From Hydrogenophaga taeniospiralis (GTDB taxonomy: Bacteria > Pseudomonadota > Gammaproteobacteria > Burkholderiales > Burkholderiaceae_C), in the NCBI RefSeq assembly GCF_020510445.1, contig NZ_JAHBAG010000001.1, positions 2,394,501-2,458,500 of the forward strand: a stretch of 64,000 nucleotides of DNA. The letters are read 5' to 3'. Position 1 is the first letter of the stretch. Every line of letters starts with the position of its first letter. The notes below the pieces were generated by a model that did no database searches, had not been told where the DNA came from, and worked only from the letters and a program-made list of their open reading frames with translations. Position numbers and translations under genes: made by a program. Shown piece by piece: positions 1 to 8,689 of this stretch.

Positions 1-44
1 TGATCTTCCGGCCCAAAGGTCTGTTGGGCACAAGGGAAGGTTGA
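1..44 (+). CDS. livH: LivH-type ABC permease, C-terminal end only (partial)
   Basis: Reading from base 3 in frame gives the tail IFRPKGLLGTREG followed by TGA at 42-44. RPKGLLG is the usual last stretch of LivH-type branched-chain amino acid ABC permeases. The gene starts before the window, so only 13 codons and the stop are visible. It ends 6 bases before the start of the LivM-type permease, which fits the usual livH-livM-livG-livF order. The identification rests on this short tail plus context. Confidence 0.7.
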   Translation, partial: IFRPKGLLGTREG

Positions 45-50
45 CCGACC

Positions 51-1343
51 ATGTCAAAACCGTATTACGAATTCAAACCCTACAACGTCGGCCGCTGGAT
101 CGTGTGGTCGCTGTTCGCGCTGGTGCTGCTGGGCGCGCCGCTGGTGTTCAGTGGCAACCTGTCCATCACCATGCTCTCGCAGATGGGCATCGCCATCATC
201 GCCTGCCTGTCCTACAACATCCTGCTCGGCCAGGGCGGCATGCTGAGCTTCGGCCACGCGGTCTACACCGGCCTGGGTGCGTACATGGCGATGCACGCGC
301 TCAACGCGGCGGCCGACGGGCAATGGCCGATTCCGGTGAGCCTGATCCCCTTGGTGGGCGGTGTGGCCGGGCTGTTCTTCGCCATCCTGTTCGGCTATGT
401 GACGACCAAGAAGGCCGGCACGCCGTTCGCCATGATCACGCTGGGCATGGCCGAGCTGGTGTTCGCCATGTCGCTGATGTTCTCCGAGTTCTTCGGCGGC
501 GAGGCTGGCATCTCGGGCAACCGGGTGGTGGGCGAGGCCTTCATGGGCATCAGCTTCGGCCCGCCGCGCCAGGTGTATTACCTGATCGCGGCCTACACCT
601 TCGTCTGCGTGGGCCTCATGTTCGCCTTCACGCGCACGCCGCTGGGCCGCATCCTGAACGCCGTGCGCGACAACCCCGAACGCGTGGAGTTCATTGGCTA
701 CAACACGCAGAAGGTGCGCTACCTGGCGTTCATGATCGCGGGCTTCTTCGCCGGCATCGCGGGCGGCCTGGGCGCGCTGAATTTCGAGATCGTCACCGCC
801 GAGGTGGTGGGCGCGGCACGCTCGGGCGGCTATTTGCTGTTCACCTTCCTGGGCGGCGCCACCTTCTTCTTCGGCCCCATCATCGGCGGCATCCTGATGG
901 TGCTGGCCGCGGTGCTGCTCTCGGAGCTGACCAAGGCCTGGCTGCTCTACCTGGGCCTGATCTTCCTGTTCATGGTGATGTACGCGCCGGGCGGCATCGC
1001 CAGCCTGATCATGATGAACCTGCGCGTGGCCTCGTTCGGCAAGCTGCGCGAGGTCTGGGTGGCCTACCTGGCGCTGGGCGTGACGGCGCTGGTGGTCTTG
1101 CTGGGTGGCGGTGCCATGGTGGAAATGATCTACCACCTGCAGCTCGACGCGGCCATGGGCGACGTGGTGAAGTACCTCGGCATGTCGCTGCACCCGAAAG
1201 ACGCGGGCAGCTGGTTCGGCGCGGCCTTCGTCACGCTGACCGGCCTGGGCATCTTCGAGCTGACGCGGCGCCAGTTCAGCGCCCAGTGGGCCGAGATCCA
1301 GACCGAGATCGAAAAAGAAATCAAGCGCCGGGAGACGCAATGA
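51..1343 (+). CDS. livM: LivM-type branched-chain amino acid ABC transporter permease
   Basis: This 430-residue inner-membrane permease has about ten hydrophobic segments. It also carries the LivM family stretch with a GGMLSFGHAVYTGLGAY-like motif near residues 63-80 and the EAA-like loop around LGRILNAVRDNPERVEFIGY (about 200-220). With LivH it forms the membrane channel of a high-affinity importer for branched-chain amino acids or, in many Burkholderiales, other small carboxylic acids. The protein is longer than the E. coli type because of an extra C-terminal segment (about 325-430) with a further hydrophobic stretch. Its stop overlaps an ATG (1340-1343). The substrate cannot be told from sequence; the following beta-oxidation genes hint at an acid that is catabolised as a CoA ester. 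Confidence 0.9.
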   Translation: MSKPYYEFKPYNVGRWIVWSLFALVLLGAPLVFSGNLSITMLSQMGIAIIACLSYNILLGQGGMLSFGHAVYTGLGAYMAMHALNAAADGQWPIPVSLIPLVGGVAGLFFAILFGYVTTKKAGTPFAMITLGMAELVFAMSLMFSEFFGGEAGISGNRVVGEAFMGISFGPPRQVYYLIAAYTFVCVGLMFAFTRTPLGRILNAVRDNPERVEFIGYNTQKVRYLAFMIAGFFAGIAGGLGALNFEIVTAEVVGAARSGGYLLFTFLGGATFFFGPIIGGILMVLAAVLLSELTKAWLLYLGLIFLFMVMYAPGGIASLIMMNLRVASFGKLREVWVAYLALGVTALVVLLGGGAMVEMIYHLQLDAAMGDVVKYLGMSLHPKDAGSWFGAAFVTLTGLGIFELTRRQFSAQWAEIQTEIEKEIKRRETQ

Positions 1344-1347
1344 GCGC

Positions 1348-1398
1348 AGCGCCGGGCCGTTCCCAAGCAAGCTCGCACCGCAGCCCGCAGGGCGGAGG
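1348..1398 (+). repeat. Dispersed repeat at the livM/livG junction
   Basis: The stretch containing GCGCCGGGCCG and CCCAAGCAAGCTCGC lies directly after the ATGA overlap that ends livM. A close relative of it lies at 8246-8333, also directly after an ATGA stop/start overlap. Short G/C-rich repeats of this type are common between genes in Comamonadaceae. Here the repeat pushes livG away from livM and leaves an in-frame, probably unused, upstream ATG at 1340. Confidence 0.6.
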
Positions 1399-1405
1399 AA
1401 CAACG

Positions 1406-2245
1406 ATGAGCACAGCGACCGCGAACCCCATGCAGCCGCACGACAAGACCATGAGCCATGTGCATGCCGGTGGCTACGCGCTGGAACTGCGCGACCTGCG
1501 CAAGCGCTTCGGCAAGACCGAGATCATCCGCGGGGTGGACCTCGCGGTGCGCCCCGGCGAGCGCGTGGCCATCATCGGCCCCAACGGCGCGGGCAAGTCC
1601 ACGCTGTTCAACCTGATCTCGGGCCGCTTCGAGCCCAGCAGCGGCGAGGTGCTGCTCAACGGCCACCGCATCGACGGCAAGCGGCCGTTCGAGATCAACC
1701 GCCTGGGTCTTTCGCGCAGCTTCCAGATCACCAACATCTTCCCCAAGCTCAGCGTGTTCGAGAACCTGCGCTGCGGCGTGCTCTGGAGCCTGGGCTACAA
1801 GTACACGCTGTTCCGCTTCCTGGCCGGCATGGACGACGCGAATCAGCGTGCCGACGAGCTGATGAAGATGATCCGGCTCGACAAGAAGCACGACACCCTG
1901 GCCATGAACCTGACCTACGCCGAACAGCGCGCGCTGGAGATCGGCATCACCATCGCGGGCGGCGCCAACGTGATCCTGCTCGACGAACCCACGGCCGGCA
2001 TGAGCAAGAGCGAGACCAGCCGCTTCATCGACCTGATCCGCGAGGTGACCGTGGGCAAGACGCTGCTGACCGTGGAGCACGACATGGGCGTGGTGTTCGG
2101 CCTGGCCGACAAGATCGCCGTCGTGGTGTACGGCGAGGTGATCGCCTTCGACACGCCCGAGGCGGTGCGCGCGAACCCGAAGGTGCAGGAAGCCTATCTG
2201 GGCTCGGTGCTCGCCGACGAGCAGGCAGCCTCCGCCGGCCACTGA
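1406..2245 (+). CDS. livG: LivG-type ABC transporter ATP-binding protein
   Basis: A cytoplasmic ATPase subunit of 279 residues that powers the importer. Walker A GPNGAGKST is at about 58-66. The LivG-type signature LTYAEQRALEIG and Walker B ANVILLDEPTAGM follow, then the switch-region His in TVEHDMGVVF. I start it at ATG 1406 because GGCGGAGG lies just upstream. The ATG at 1340 overlapping the livM stop is also in frame, but it would add only repeat-derived residues. The remaining N-terminal tail of about 25 residues before YALELRDLRKRFG is unlike other LivG proteins, so ATG 1451 is a further possible start. It lies between livM and livF in the same operon. Confidence 0.9.
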   Translation: MSTATANPMQPHDKTMSHVHAGGYALELRDLRKRFGKTEIIRGVDLAVRPGERVAIIGPNGAGKSTLFNLISGRFEPSSGEVLLNGHRIDGKRPFEINRLGLSRSFQITNIFPKLSVFENLRCGVLWSLGYKYTLFRFLAGMDDANQRADELMKMIRLDKKHDTLAMNLTYAEQRALEIGITIAGGANVILLDEPTAGMSKSETSRFIDLIREVTVGKTLLTVEHDMGVVFGLADKIAVVVYGEVIAFDTPEAVRANPKVQEAYLGSVLADEQAASAGH

Positions 2246-2258
2246 GAAGGGACGCACC

Positions 2259-2954
2259 ATGCTGAAAATCGAAAACCTCCACGCCTACTACGGCAAGAGC
2301 CACGTGCTGCACGGCGCTTCGTTCGACGTGGGCCAGGGCGAGATCGTGGCCCTGCTCGGACGCAATGGCTCGGGCCGCTCCACCACGGCCAAGGCCATCA
2401 TGGGGCTGGTGGAGTGCGAGGGCTCCATCCGGTGGAAGGGGCAGGAGATCCGGGGCCGCAAGTCCTTCGAGATCGCGCATCTGGGCATCGGCTACGTGCC
2501 CGAGAACCGCGACATCTTCCCCAAGCTCACCGTGCAGCAGAACCTGCTGCTGGGCCAGAAGGGAAAGGGCAAGGATGCCCGCTGGAGCTTCGACGACATG
2601 TACGCCATGTTCCCGCGCCTGAAGGAGCGCCAGCACACCGAAGCCGGCGTGCTCTCGGGCGGCGAGCAGCAGATGCTCACGCTGTGCCGCACGCTCATGG
2701 GCGACCCGGACCTGATCATCATCGACGAGCCCACCGAGGGCCTGGCGCCCAAGATCGTGGAGCTGGTGGGCGAATATCTGCAGAAGCTCAAGGCCCGGGG
2801 CGTGTCGGTGTTGCTGATCGAACAGAAGCTCACCATCGCCATGGCCATCTCCGACCGCGCCTTCGTCATGGGCCACGGCAGCATCGTGTTCCACGGCACG
2901 CCGGAAACGCTCAGAGCCGACCCGTACACCAGAAAAGAGTGGCTGGAGGTCTGA
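2259..2954 (+). CDS. livF: LivF-type ABC transporter ATP-binding protein with variant Walker A
   Basis: The second ATPase subunit, 231 residues, has signature LSGGEQQML and Walker B DLIIIDEPTEGL. In the P-loop the motif reads GRNGSGRSTT (34-43): Arg40 (codon 2376-2378) replaces the Lys of GxxGxGKST. LivG has a normal P-loop, so the pair may have one canonical and one altered ATP site. The start has AGAAGGGACG upstream. It ends the liv gene set; the next gene follows after 104 bases with its own likely promoter. Family assignment is secure. The effect of the Lys-to-Arg change is not known from sequence. Confidence 0.9.
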   Translation: MLKIENLHAYYGKSHVLHGASFDVGQGEIVALLGRNGSGRSTTAKAIMGLVECEGSIRWKGQEIRGRKSFEIAHLGIGYVPENRDIFPKLTVQQNLLLGQKGKGKDARWSFDDMYAMFPRLKERQHTEAGVLSGGEQQMLTLCRTLMGDPDLIIIDEPTEGLAPKIVELVGEYLQKLKARGVSVLLIEQKLTIAMAISDRAFVMGHGSIVFHGTPETLRADPYTRKEWLEV

Positions 2955-2975
2955 CCCGCTTGCGACAGGTGGCAC

Positions 2976-3003
2976 TTGCCGCACCGCACAAATTCCCTAA
3001 AAT
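2976..3003 (+). promoter_or_regulatory. Possible sigma-70 promoter for the fadB-type gene
   Basis: A -35-like TTGCCG (2976-2981) and a -10-like TAAAAT (2998-3003) are separated by 16 bases, 56 bases before the start codon at 3059. This lies in the largest gap between liv and the beta-oxidation genes. It is a pattern match only. Confidence 0.4.
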
Positions 3004-3009
3004 CGCACG

Positions 3010-3030
3010 ACCGTTCGTTTTTTGAACCGT
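3010..3030 (+). promoter_or_regulatory. Imperfect inverted repeat, possible operator
   Basis: ACCGTTC (3010-3016) and GAACCGT (3024-3030) form inverted arms with one mismatch around a T-rich spacer. They lie just downstream of the predicted -10 element. The position would suit a repressor of the TetR kind that often controls acyl-CoA degradation genes. No regulator gene is adjacent, so this is tentative. Confidence 0.3.
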
Positions 3031-3058
3031 TTTCCCCGTATCCAACAGAGGAGATTCC

Positions 3059-5167
3059 ATGACCGCTGAGTACCAGGTCCACGGCGATGTGGCCGTCATC
3101 ACGCTGAACAACCCGCCGGTCAACGGCCTGGGGCTGTCGACCCGGCAGGCCATCACCGCCGGGCTGGAGAAGGCCGAGAACGATGCCGCCGTCAAGGCCA
3201 TCGTGCTCACCGGCGCCGGCAAGGCGTTTTCGGGCGGCGCGGACATCCGCGAATTCGGCTCGCCCAAGGCGATCCAGGAGCCCAATCTGCTGAGCGTGAT
3301 CCTGGCGGTGGAAAACACCCGCAAGCCGGTGGTCGCGGCGGTGCACAGCGTGTGCATGGGCGGTGGCCTCGAACTGGCGCTGGGCGCGCATTACCGCATC
3401 GCGGCCCCCGGCTGCAACGTGGCCCTGCCCGAGGTGAAGCTGGGCCTGATCCCCGGCGCCGGTGGCACGCAGCGCCTGCCGCGTGTGCTGGGCGTGGAAG
3501 CCGCGCTGAACATGATCGTCAGCGGCGAGCCGGTCAAGAGCGAGATGCTGGCACAACTGCCCGGCCAGAAACTGTTCGACAAGCTGGCCGCCTCGCCCGA
3601 GTCGCTGGCCGAAGAGGCGCTGGCCTTTGCCCGTGAAGTGGCCGCCAAACACGCCGACGGCTCGGCCTTGCCGCTGGTGCGCAACCTGCCTTGCAAACAC
3701 AAGGACGGCGACGCCTACTTCCAGTTCGCGCGCAACATGGTCAAGGGCATGGCGAAGAACTTCCCGGCGCCCGCCAAGTGTGTGGACGCGGTGGAAGCCG
3801 CGACCAAGAAGAAGTTCGCCGACGGCATGGCCTTCGAGCGCGAGACCTTCATCAACCTGATGTGGACGCCCGAGTGCAAGTCGCTGCGCCATTTGTTCAC
3901 GGCCGAGCGCGCCGCGAGCAAGATCCCCGACGTGCCGGAAGACACGCCCAAGCGCGAGATCGCGTCCGTCGCCGTCATCGGCGCCGGCACCATGGGTGGC
4001 GGCATCACCATGAACTTCCTCAACGCCGGCATCCCGGTGAAGATCCTGGAAATGAAGCAGGACGCGCTGGACCGTGGCATCGGAACCATCCGCAAGAACT
4101 ACGAAGCCCAGGTGAAGAAGGGCAAGCTGAAAGCCGACAAGTACGAGCAGCGCATGAGCCTGCTCTCCACCACGCTGAGCTACGACGAGATCGGCTCGGC
4201 CGACCTGGTGATCGAGGCCGTGTTCGAAGAGATCGGCGTCAAGGAAGCGGTGTTCAAGGAGCTCGACCGCGTGATGAAGCCCGGCGCGATCCTGGCCTCC
4301 AACACCTCCACGCTGGACGTCAACAAGATCGCCCATTTCACGAAGCGCCCGCAGGACGTGGTGGGCCTGCACTTCTTCAGCCCGGCCAACGTGATGAAGC
4401 TGCTGGAAGTGGTGCGTGGTGAAGCCACCGCCAAGGACGTGCTGGCCACGGTGATGGCGGTGGCCAAGAAGATCAAGAAGACGGCGGTGGTCTCCGGCGT
4501 CTGCGACGGCTTCATCGGCAACCGCATGATCGAGCAGTACGGCCGTCAGGGCGGTTTCCTGCTCGACGAAGGCTGCACGCCCGAGCAGGTGGACAAGGCG
4601 ATGGAGAAGTTCGGCATGGCCATGGGCCCGTTCCGCATGGGCGACCTGGCCGGCAACGACATCGGCTGGGCGATCCGCAAGCGCCGCTACCAGGAAAAGC
4701 CGGACATGAAGTACAGCAAGACCGCCGACCTGCTGTGCGAAAAAGGCCGCTTTGGCCAGAAGGTGGGCAAGGGCTGGTACGACTACGTCGAAGGCAAGCG
4801 CGACGCAGTTCCGAACGCCGAGGTGGTGGCCATGATCGAAGACCACCGCAAGGCGTTGGGCATCACGCCACGCAAGATCTCCGACGAAGAGATCGTGCAG
4901 CGCCTGGTGTTCTCGCTGGTGAACGAGGCCGCGCACATCCTGGAAGAGGGCATCGCCAACAAGGCCAGCGACATCGACGTGGTCTACATCTTCGGCTACG
5001 GCTTCCCGGTGTACCGCGGCGGCCCGCTGAACTACGCCAACGAGGTCGGTCTGTTCAACGTGGTCCAGGCCATGAAGCGCTTTGCCAAGAACCCGCTGGA
5101 CGACGCGAAGTTCTGGCAGCCCGCACCGCTGCTGGCCCGCCTCGCCGCCGAAGGCCAAACCTTTTGA
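3059..5167 (+). CDS. fadB: Bifunctional enoyl-CoA hydratase / 3-hydroxyacyl-CoA dehydrogenase
   Basis: This 702-residue FadB/FadJ-type fusion catalyses two steps of beta-oxidation: hydration of 2-enoyl-CoA, then NAD-dependent oxidation of 3-hydroxyacyl-CoA. The N-terminal crotonase half shows the oxyanion-hole stretch FSGGADIREFG and the catalytic glutamates in GGGLELALG (Glu105) and LPEVKLGLIPGAGGTQ (Glu125). The dehydrogenase Rossmann motif VAVIGAGTMGGG begins near 303, followed by the catalytic-His stretch VVGLHFFSPANVMKLLEVV and a duplicated C-terminal helical domain to about 690. Length is normal. GAGGAGATT-like sequence precedes ATG 3059. The thiolase that would complete the cycle starts 33 bases downstream, so the two probably act as one beta-oxidation module. 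Confidence 0.92.
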   Translation: MTAEYQVHGDVAVITLNNPPVNGLGLSTRQAITAGLEKAENDAAVKAIVLTGAGKAFSGGADIREFGSPKAIQEPNLLSVILAVENTRKPVVAAVHSVCMGGGLELALGAHYRIAAPGCNVALPEVKLGLIPGAGGTQRLPRVLGVEAALNMIVSGEPVKSEMLAQLPGQKLFDKLAASPESLAEEALAFAREVAAKHADGSALPLVRNLPCKHKDGDAYFQFARNMVKGMAKNFPAPAKCVDAVEAATKKKFADGMAFERETFINLMWTPECKSLRHLFTAERAASKIPDVPEDTPKREIASVAVIGAGTMGGGITMNFLNAGIPVKILEMKQDALDRGIGTIRKNYEAQVKKGKLKADKYEQRMSLLSTTLSYDEIGSADLVIEAVFEEIGVKEAVFKELDRVMKPGAILASNTSTLDVNKIAHFTKRPQDVVGLHFFSPANVMKLLEVVRGEATAKDVLATVMAVAKKIKKTAVVSGVCDGFIGNRMIEQYGRQGGFLLDEGCTPEQVDKAMEKFGMAMGPFRMGDLAGNDIGWAIRKRRYQEKPDMKYSKTADLLCEKGRFGQKVGKGWYDYVEGKRDAVPNAEVVAMIEDHRKALGITPRKISDEEIVQRLVFSLVNEAAHILEEGIANKASDIDVVYIFGYGFPVYRGGPLNYANEVGLFNVVQAMKRFAKNPLDDAKFWQPAPLLARLAAEGQTF

Positions 5168-5200
5168 TGACCGCACGAACAACGAATTGAGGACTCCATC

Positions 5201-6376
5201 ATGACCAACGCCGTCATCGTCTCCACCGCCCGCACGCCCCTGGCCAAGAGCTGGAAGGGCGCCTTCAACATGACCCACGGCGCCACGCTCGGCGGCCACG
5301 CCGTGCAGCATGCCGTGCAACGCGCCGGCATCGACGCCGCCGAAGTCGAAGACGTGATCATGGGCTGCGCCAACCCCGAGGGCGCCACGGGCGCCAACAT
5401 CGCGCGCCAGATCGCGCTCAAGGCCGGCCTGCCCATCACGGTATCGGGCATGACCGTCAACCGTTTCTGCTCATCCGGACTGCAGACCATCGCCCTGGCC
5501 GCGCAACGCATCATCGCCGGCGAAGGCTCGGTGTATGTGGCCGGTGGTGTGGAGAGCATTTCCTGTGTCCAGCAGGAGATGAACCAGCACATGCTCAAGG
5601 ACCTGGCGCTGGAAAAGCAGAAGCCAGAGATCTACTGGAACATGCTGCAGACCGCCGAGCAGGTGGCCAAGCGCTACGGCATCGGCCGCGACGCCATGGA
5701 CGAGTACGGCGCCGCCAGCCAGCAGAAAGCCACGGCCGCGCTGGAAGCCGGCCTGTTCAAGGCCGAGATCGCCCCCATCACCGTGACCGCCGGTGTGGCC
5801 GACAAGGTCATGGGCCTGATGACCAAACAGGTCACGGTCGAGAACGACGAAGGCATCCGCGCCGGCACCACGTTCGACGGCATCCACGGCCTGCGCTCGG
5901 CGTTGCCGGGTGGCCTGGTGTCGGCGGGCAACGCCAGCCAGTTCAGCGACGGCGCCGGTGCCTGCGTGGTGATGGACGAAACCCTGGCCGAGAAGCGTGG
6001 CCTGCAACCGCTGGGCCGGTTCCTGGGTTTTGCGGTCGCGGGTTGTGAACCCGACGAAATGGGCATTGGCCCGGTGTTCGCGATTCCCAAGGTGCTCGCG
6101 CGCCTGGGTCTGAAGGTGAGCGACATCGACCTCTGGGAACTCAACGAAGCTTTCGCCGTGCAGGTGATCTACTGCCGCGACAAGCTGGGCATTCCGGGTG
6201 ACCGCCTCAACGTGAACGGCGGCGCCATCGCCGTGGGCCACCCCTACGGCGTGTCGGGCCAGCGCCTGACCGGCCACGCGCTGATCGAAGGCAAGCGCCG
6301 CGGCGCCAAGCGGGTGTGCGTGACCATGTGCATCGGCGGCGGCATGGGTGCGGCGGGCATCTTTGAAGTTCTGTAA
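5201..6376 (+). CDS. Acetyl-CoA C-acyltransferase (thiolase)
   Basis: A degradative thiolase of 391 residues that cleaves 3-ketoacyl-CoA with CoA. The nucleophilic Cys90 lies in [11 protein letters not shown], His347 in [10 protein letters not shown], and the second Cys377 in [14 protein letters not shown]. All three catalytic positions are intact and the length is typical. TTGAGGACTCC precedes the ATG. It follows the fadB-type gene in the same orientation, and the thioesterase gene begins 9 bases after its stop, suggesting co-transcription. The chain-length preference (FadA-like or broader) cannot be decided by eye. Confidence 0.92.
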   Translation: MTNAVIVSTARTPLAKSWKGAFNMTHGATLGGHAVQHAVQRAGIDAAEVEDVIMGCANPEGATGANIARQIALKAGLPITVSGMTVNRFCSSGLQTIALAAQRIIAGEGSVYVAGGVESISCVQQEMNQHMLKDLALEKQKPEIYWNMLQTAEQVAKRYGIGRDAMDEYGAASQQKATAALEAGLFKAEIAPITVTAGVADKVMGLMTKQVTVENDEGIRAGTTFDGIHGLRSALPGGLVSAGNASQFSDGAGACVVMDETLAEKRGLQPLGRFLGFAVAGCEPDEMGIGPVFAIPKVLARLGLKVSDIDLWELNEAFAVQVIYCRDKLGIPGDRLNVNGGAIAVGHPYGVSGQRLTGHALIEGKRRGAKRVCVTMCIGGGMGAAGIFEVL

Positions 6377-6385
6377 GGGCTTCTG

Positions 6386-6826
6386 GTGAGCGACGTCACC
6401 GTCAGCCCCGAGGTGTTTCTGGCGATGGGTCGCGAGGTCCTGGCCTCGCAGCCTTTTTCCACGCTCATTGGGGCCGAACTGGCGGCGCTCTCGCCGGGGC
6501 ATTGCGAACTGCATGTCCCGATCACGGAGGTGATCAAGCAGCAGCACGGCTTCGTGCACGGTGGTGTGGTGAGCTACGCGGCCGACAACGCGCTCACCTA
6601 CGCCGGCGGCACGGCGCTGCGCGTGCCGGTGGTCACCTCCGAGTTCAAGATCAACTACCTGCGCCCGGCCATCGGCGAGCGCCTGATCGCGCGCGCCCAC
6701 GCGGTGCACACGGGCAAGTCGCAGGCGGTCTGCCGTTGCGATGTGTTCGTGGTGAAAGACGGGGAAGAAAAGCTCTGTGCCGTGGCGCAGGGCACCATCG
6801 CCGCGTTGCCTGCGGCCACGGCCTGA
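6386..6826 (+). CDS. PaaI-family hotdog thioesterase
   Basis: This 146-residue single hotdog-fold protein is of the PaaI/YdiI type and is predicted to hydrolyse acyl- or aryl-CoA thioesters. The motif HGFVHGGVVSYAADNALTYAGG (hotdog helix, about 51-72) and the following strands are typical. The start is GTG 6386, 9 bases after the thiolase stop. Such enzymes release CoA from dead-end intermediates in catabolic operons. A second paralogue lies at 12313. Substrate unknown. Confidence 0.85.
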   Translation: MSDVTVSPEVFLAMGREVLASQPFSTLIGAELAALSPGHCELHVPITEVIKQQHGFVHGGVVSYAADNALTYAGGTALRVPVVTSEFKINYLRPAIGERLIARAHAVHTGKSQAVCRCDVFVVKDGEEKLCAVAQGTIAALPAATA

Positions 6827-6889
6827 GCGAGCGGTGGCGCCGGGGTTCACCCCATGGCTCGCGCTCGCAAACCGAGACACACTGCCTTG

Positions 6890-8245
6890 ATGACCCCCTA
6901 CCGCATCGGCTCCGGTGCCGGCTACGCCGGTGACCGCATCGACCCCGCGCTGGATCTGGCCGAGCGCGGCGAGCTCGATGCCCTGGTGTTCGAGTGCCTG
7001 GCCGAGCGCACCATCGCCCTGGCCCAACTGCGCCGTGCCAGCGATCCGCAGGCCGGCTACGACCCCATGCTCCAGGCGCGCATGCGCGCCGTGCTGTCGG
7101 CCTGCGTGCGCAACGGGGTGACGGTGATCACCAACATGGGCGCCGCCAACCCGATGGCGGCCGGGCAGGCGGTGCTGGACGTGGCGCGCGAACTGGGCCT
7201 GTCGCGCCTGCGCGTGGCGGTGGTGACGGGCGACGACGTGCTGCCCTGGATGCAGGCGAACGACGCGCCGCTGATCGATTCGCCCGACACGGTGCGACGT
7301 CTGGACGGTCGCCTGATCTCCGCCAACGCCTACCTCGGCGCCGACGCCTTGCTGCCCGCGTTGCAGGCGGACGTGAACGTGATCATTACCGGCCGCGTGG
7401 CCGACCCTTCGCTGTTCGTTGCGCCGCTGATGGCGCATTTCGGCTGGGCTCCGGACGACTGGCACCGCCTGGGCCAGGGCCTGCTGGTGGGGCATCTGCT
7501 CGAATGCGCGGCCCAGGTCAGCGGCGGCTATCTGGCCGACCCGGGCCACGTGGACGTGCCCGACCTGCACCGCGTGGGCTTCCCGCTGGCCGAGGTGTCT
7601 GCCGATGGCAGCGTGGTCGTCACCAAACTGCCGGGCACCGGCGGGCGCGTGGACCGGCTCAGCTGCACCGCGCAACTGCTCTACGAAGTGGAAGACCCGG
7701 CGCATTATCTGCAGGCCGATGTGGTTGGGGACTTTTCTCAAGTGCGTTTCAGTGAGTTGGCACCCGACCGCGTGCAGGCACAGGGCGCCAGCGGTCAGGC
7801 GCGCCCTGAACATTTGAAAGCCACGCTGGGCTACCGCGACGGTTTCATCGGCGAGGGCCAGATCTCCTACGCCGGCCCGGGCGCCCGGGCGCGTGGCGAG
7901 CTGGCGCTGTCCATCCTGCGCCAGCGCCTGCAGGACGCCACGCTGTCCCATGGCCTCAGCGGTCTGGAGCACCGCGCCGAGCTGATCGGCGTGAACGCCA
8001 TGCACGGCCCGCAGCTGGGCCTGGACCGCGAGCCATATGAGGTTCGTGTGCGTCTGGCGGTGCGCTGCGCCAACCGTGCGCAGGCCGAAGCGGTGGGGCA
8101 GGAGGTGGAGGCGCTCTACCTCAATGGCCCGGCCGGCGGCGGCGGTGTGACGCAGTCGGTGCGCGAGGTGATCGCCGCGGCCTCGGCCCTGGTGCCGCGT
8201 TCGGCCGTCCATGCCCGCTGCGACATTCTGGAGTGGACGGTATGA
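6890..8245 (+). CDS. AtuA-like (DUF1446) acyclic terpene utilisation family protein
   Basis: This 451-residue protein has the N-terminal family signature YRIGSGAGYAGDRIDPALDL and later GAANPMAAG, ITGRVADPSLFVAPL and the C-terminal NGPAGGGGVTQSVRE. The AtuA family is linked to citronellol/geraniol and related catabolism in Pseudomonas, but its chemistry is not well established. I prefer ATG 6890 because the conserved block begins 3 residues later; ATG 6854, 12 codons upstream, is also open. The small partner gene overlaps its stop by ATGA (8242-8245). No geranyl-CoA carboxylase genes are present here, so a terpene role is only a suggestion. Confidence 0.8.
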   Translation: MTPYRIGSGAGYAGDRIDPALDLAERGELDALVFECLAERTIALAQLRRASDPQAGYDPMLQARMRAVLSACVRNGVTVITNMGAANPMAAGQAVLDVARELGLSRLRVAVVTGDDVLPWMQANDAPLIDSPDTVRRLDGRLISANAYLGADALLPALQADVNVIITGRVADPSLFVAPLMAHFGWAPDDWHRLGQGLLVGHLLECAAQVSGGYLADPGHVDVPDLHRVGFPLAEVSADGSVVVTKLPGTGGRVDRLSCTAQLLYEVEDPAHYLQADVVGDFSQVRFSELAPDRVQAQGASGQARPEHLKATLGYRDGFIGEGQISYAGPGARARGELALSILRQRLQDATLSHGLSGLEHRAELIGVNAMHGPQLGLDREPYEVRVRLAVRCANRAQAEAVGQEVEALYLNGPAGGGGVTQSVREVIAAASALVPRSAVHARCDILEWTV

Positions 8246-8640
8246 GCACGAGCGCCGCGCCGGGCCGCCCCAAGCAAGCTCGCGCCCCCTCGGGGGGCAG
8301 CGCAGTACACGAAGTGACAAGCGTGGGGGCAACATCTCGCCGCACCCTGCGCGACATCGCCCTGGCCCGCTCGGGCGACAAGGGCAACCGCGCCACGCTG
8401 AGCGTGATCGCGCTGAACCCGGCAGACTACCCTGAGCTGGAGCGCCTGCTCACCGCCGAGCGGGTGCGCGCGCACTTCGCGGGCGTGGTGCAGGGCGCCG
8501 TGCAGCGCTACACCCTGCCGCACCTGGGCGCCGTGCATTTCGTGATGTTCGATGCCCTGGGTGGCGGCGTCACGCGCTCGCTGGCGCTCGACGCCCACGG
8601 CAAGACCCTGAGCGCGGCCGTGCTGGACTTGCCGCTTTGA
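8242..8640 (+). CDS. Small AtuA-associated protein with a repeat-encoded N-terminus
   Basis: The conserved part, from about residue 36 (RRTLRDIALARSGDKGNRAT) to the end, matches the small domain often fused to or encoded next to AtuA-like proteins. Its function is unknown; the pairing suggests a complex. The first 25 or so residues (STSAAPGRPKQARAPSG and on) are encoded by a dispersed G/C-rich repeat that also occurs after livM, so this extension is probably not functional. The start ATG 8242 overlaps the AtuA stop. A later internal start is possible if the repeat is not translated, but I see no better ATG. Confidence 0.7.
   Translation: MSTSAAPGRPKQARAPSGGSAVHEVTSVGATSRRTLRDIALARSGDKGNRATLSVIALNPADYPELERLLTAERVRAHFAGVVQGAVQRYTLPHLGAVHFVMFDALGGGVTRSLALDAHGKTLSAAVLDLPL
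8246..8333 (+). repeat. Dispersed G/C-rich repeat inside the AtuA-partner gene
   Basis: The repeat starts with GCGCCGGGCCGCCCCAAGC and continues through CCCCCTCGGGGGG (a small hairpin) to GTGACAAGCGTGGGGGC. The first part is shared with 1348-1398. It is inserted immediately after the ATGA junction and is read in frame, adding about 28 residues to the downstream protein. Confidence 0.65.
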
Positions 8641-8689
8641 GAGACTTGAGACCGAACCTGTTTTCACAACCCACCAGAAGGAGACTCCG

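Noticed and set aside
2492..5320. Long open frame on the - strand opposite the fadB-type gene
   Set aside because: It is antisense to a clearly conserved enzyme, has a composition typical of shadow frames in high-GC DNA (Ala/Arg/His/Gln/Val-rich) and no domain. Similar long frames opposite 5471-8335, 10705-13674, 14335-17154, 57979-59976 and 61238-63271 were rejected for the same reason.
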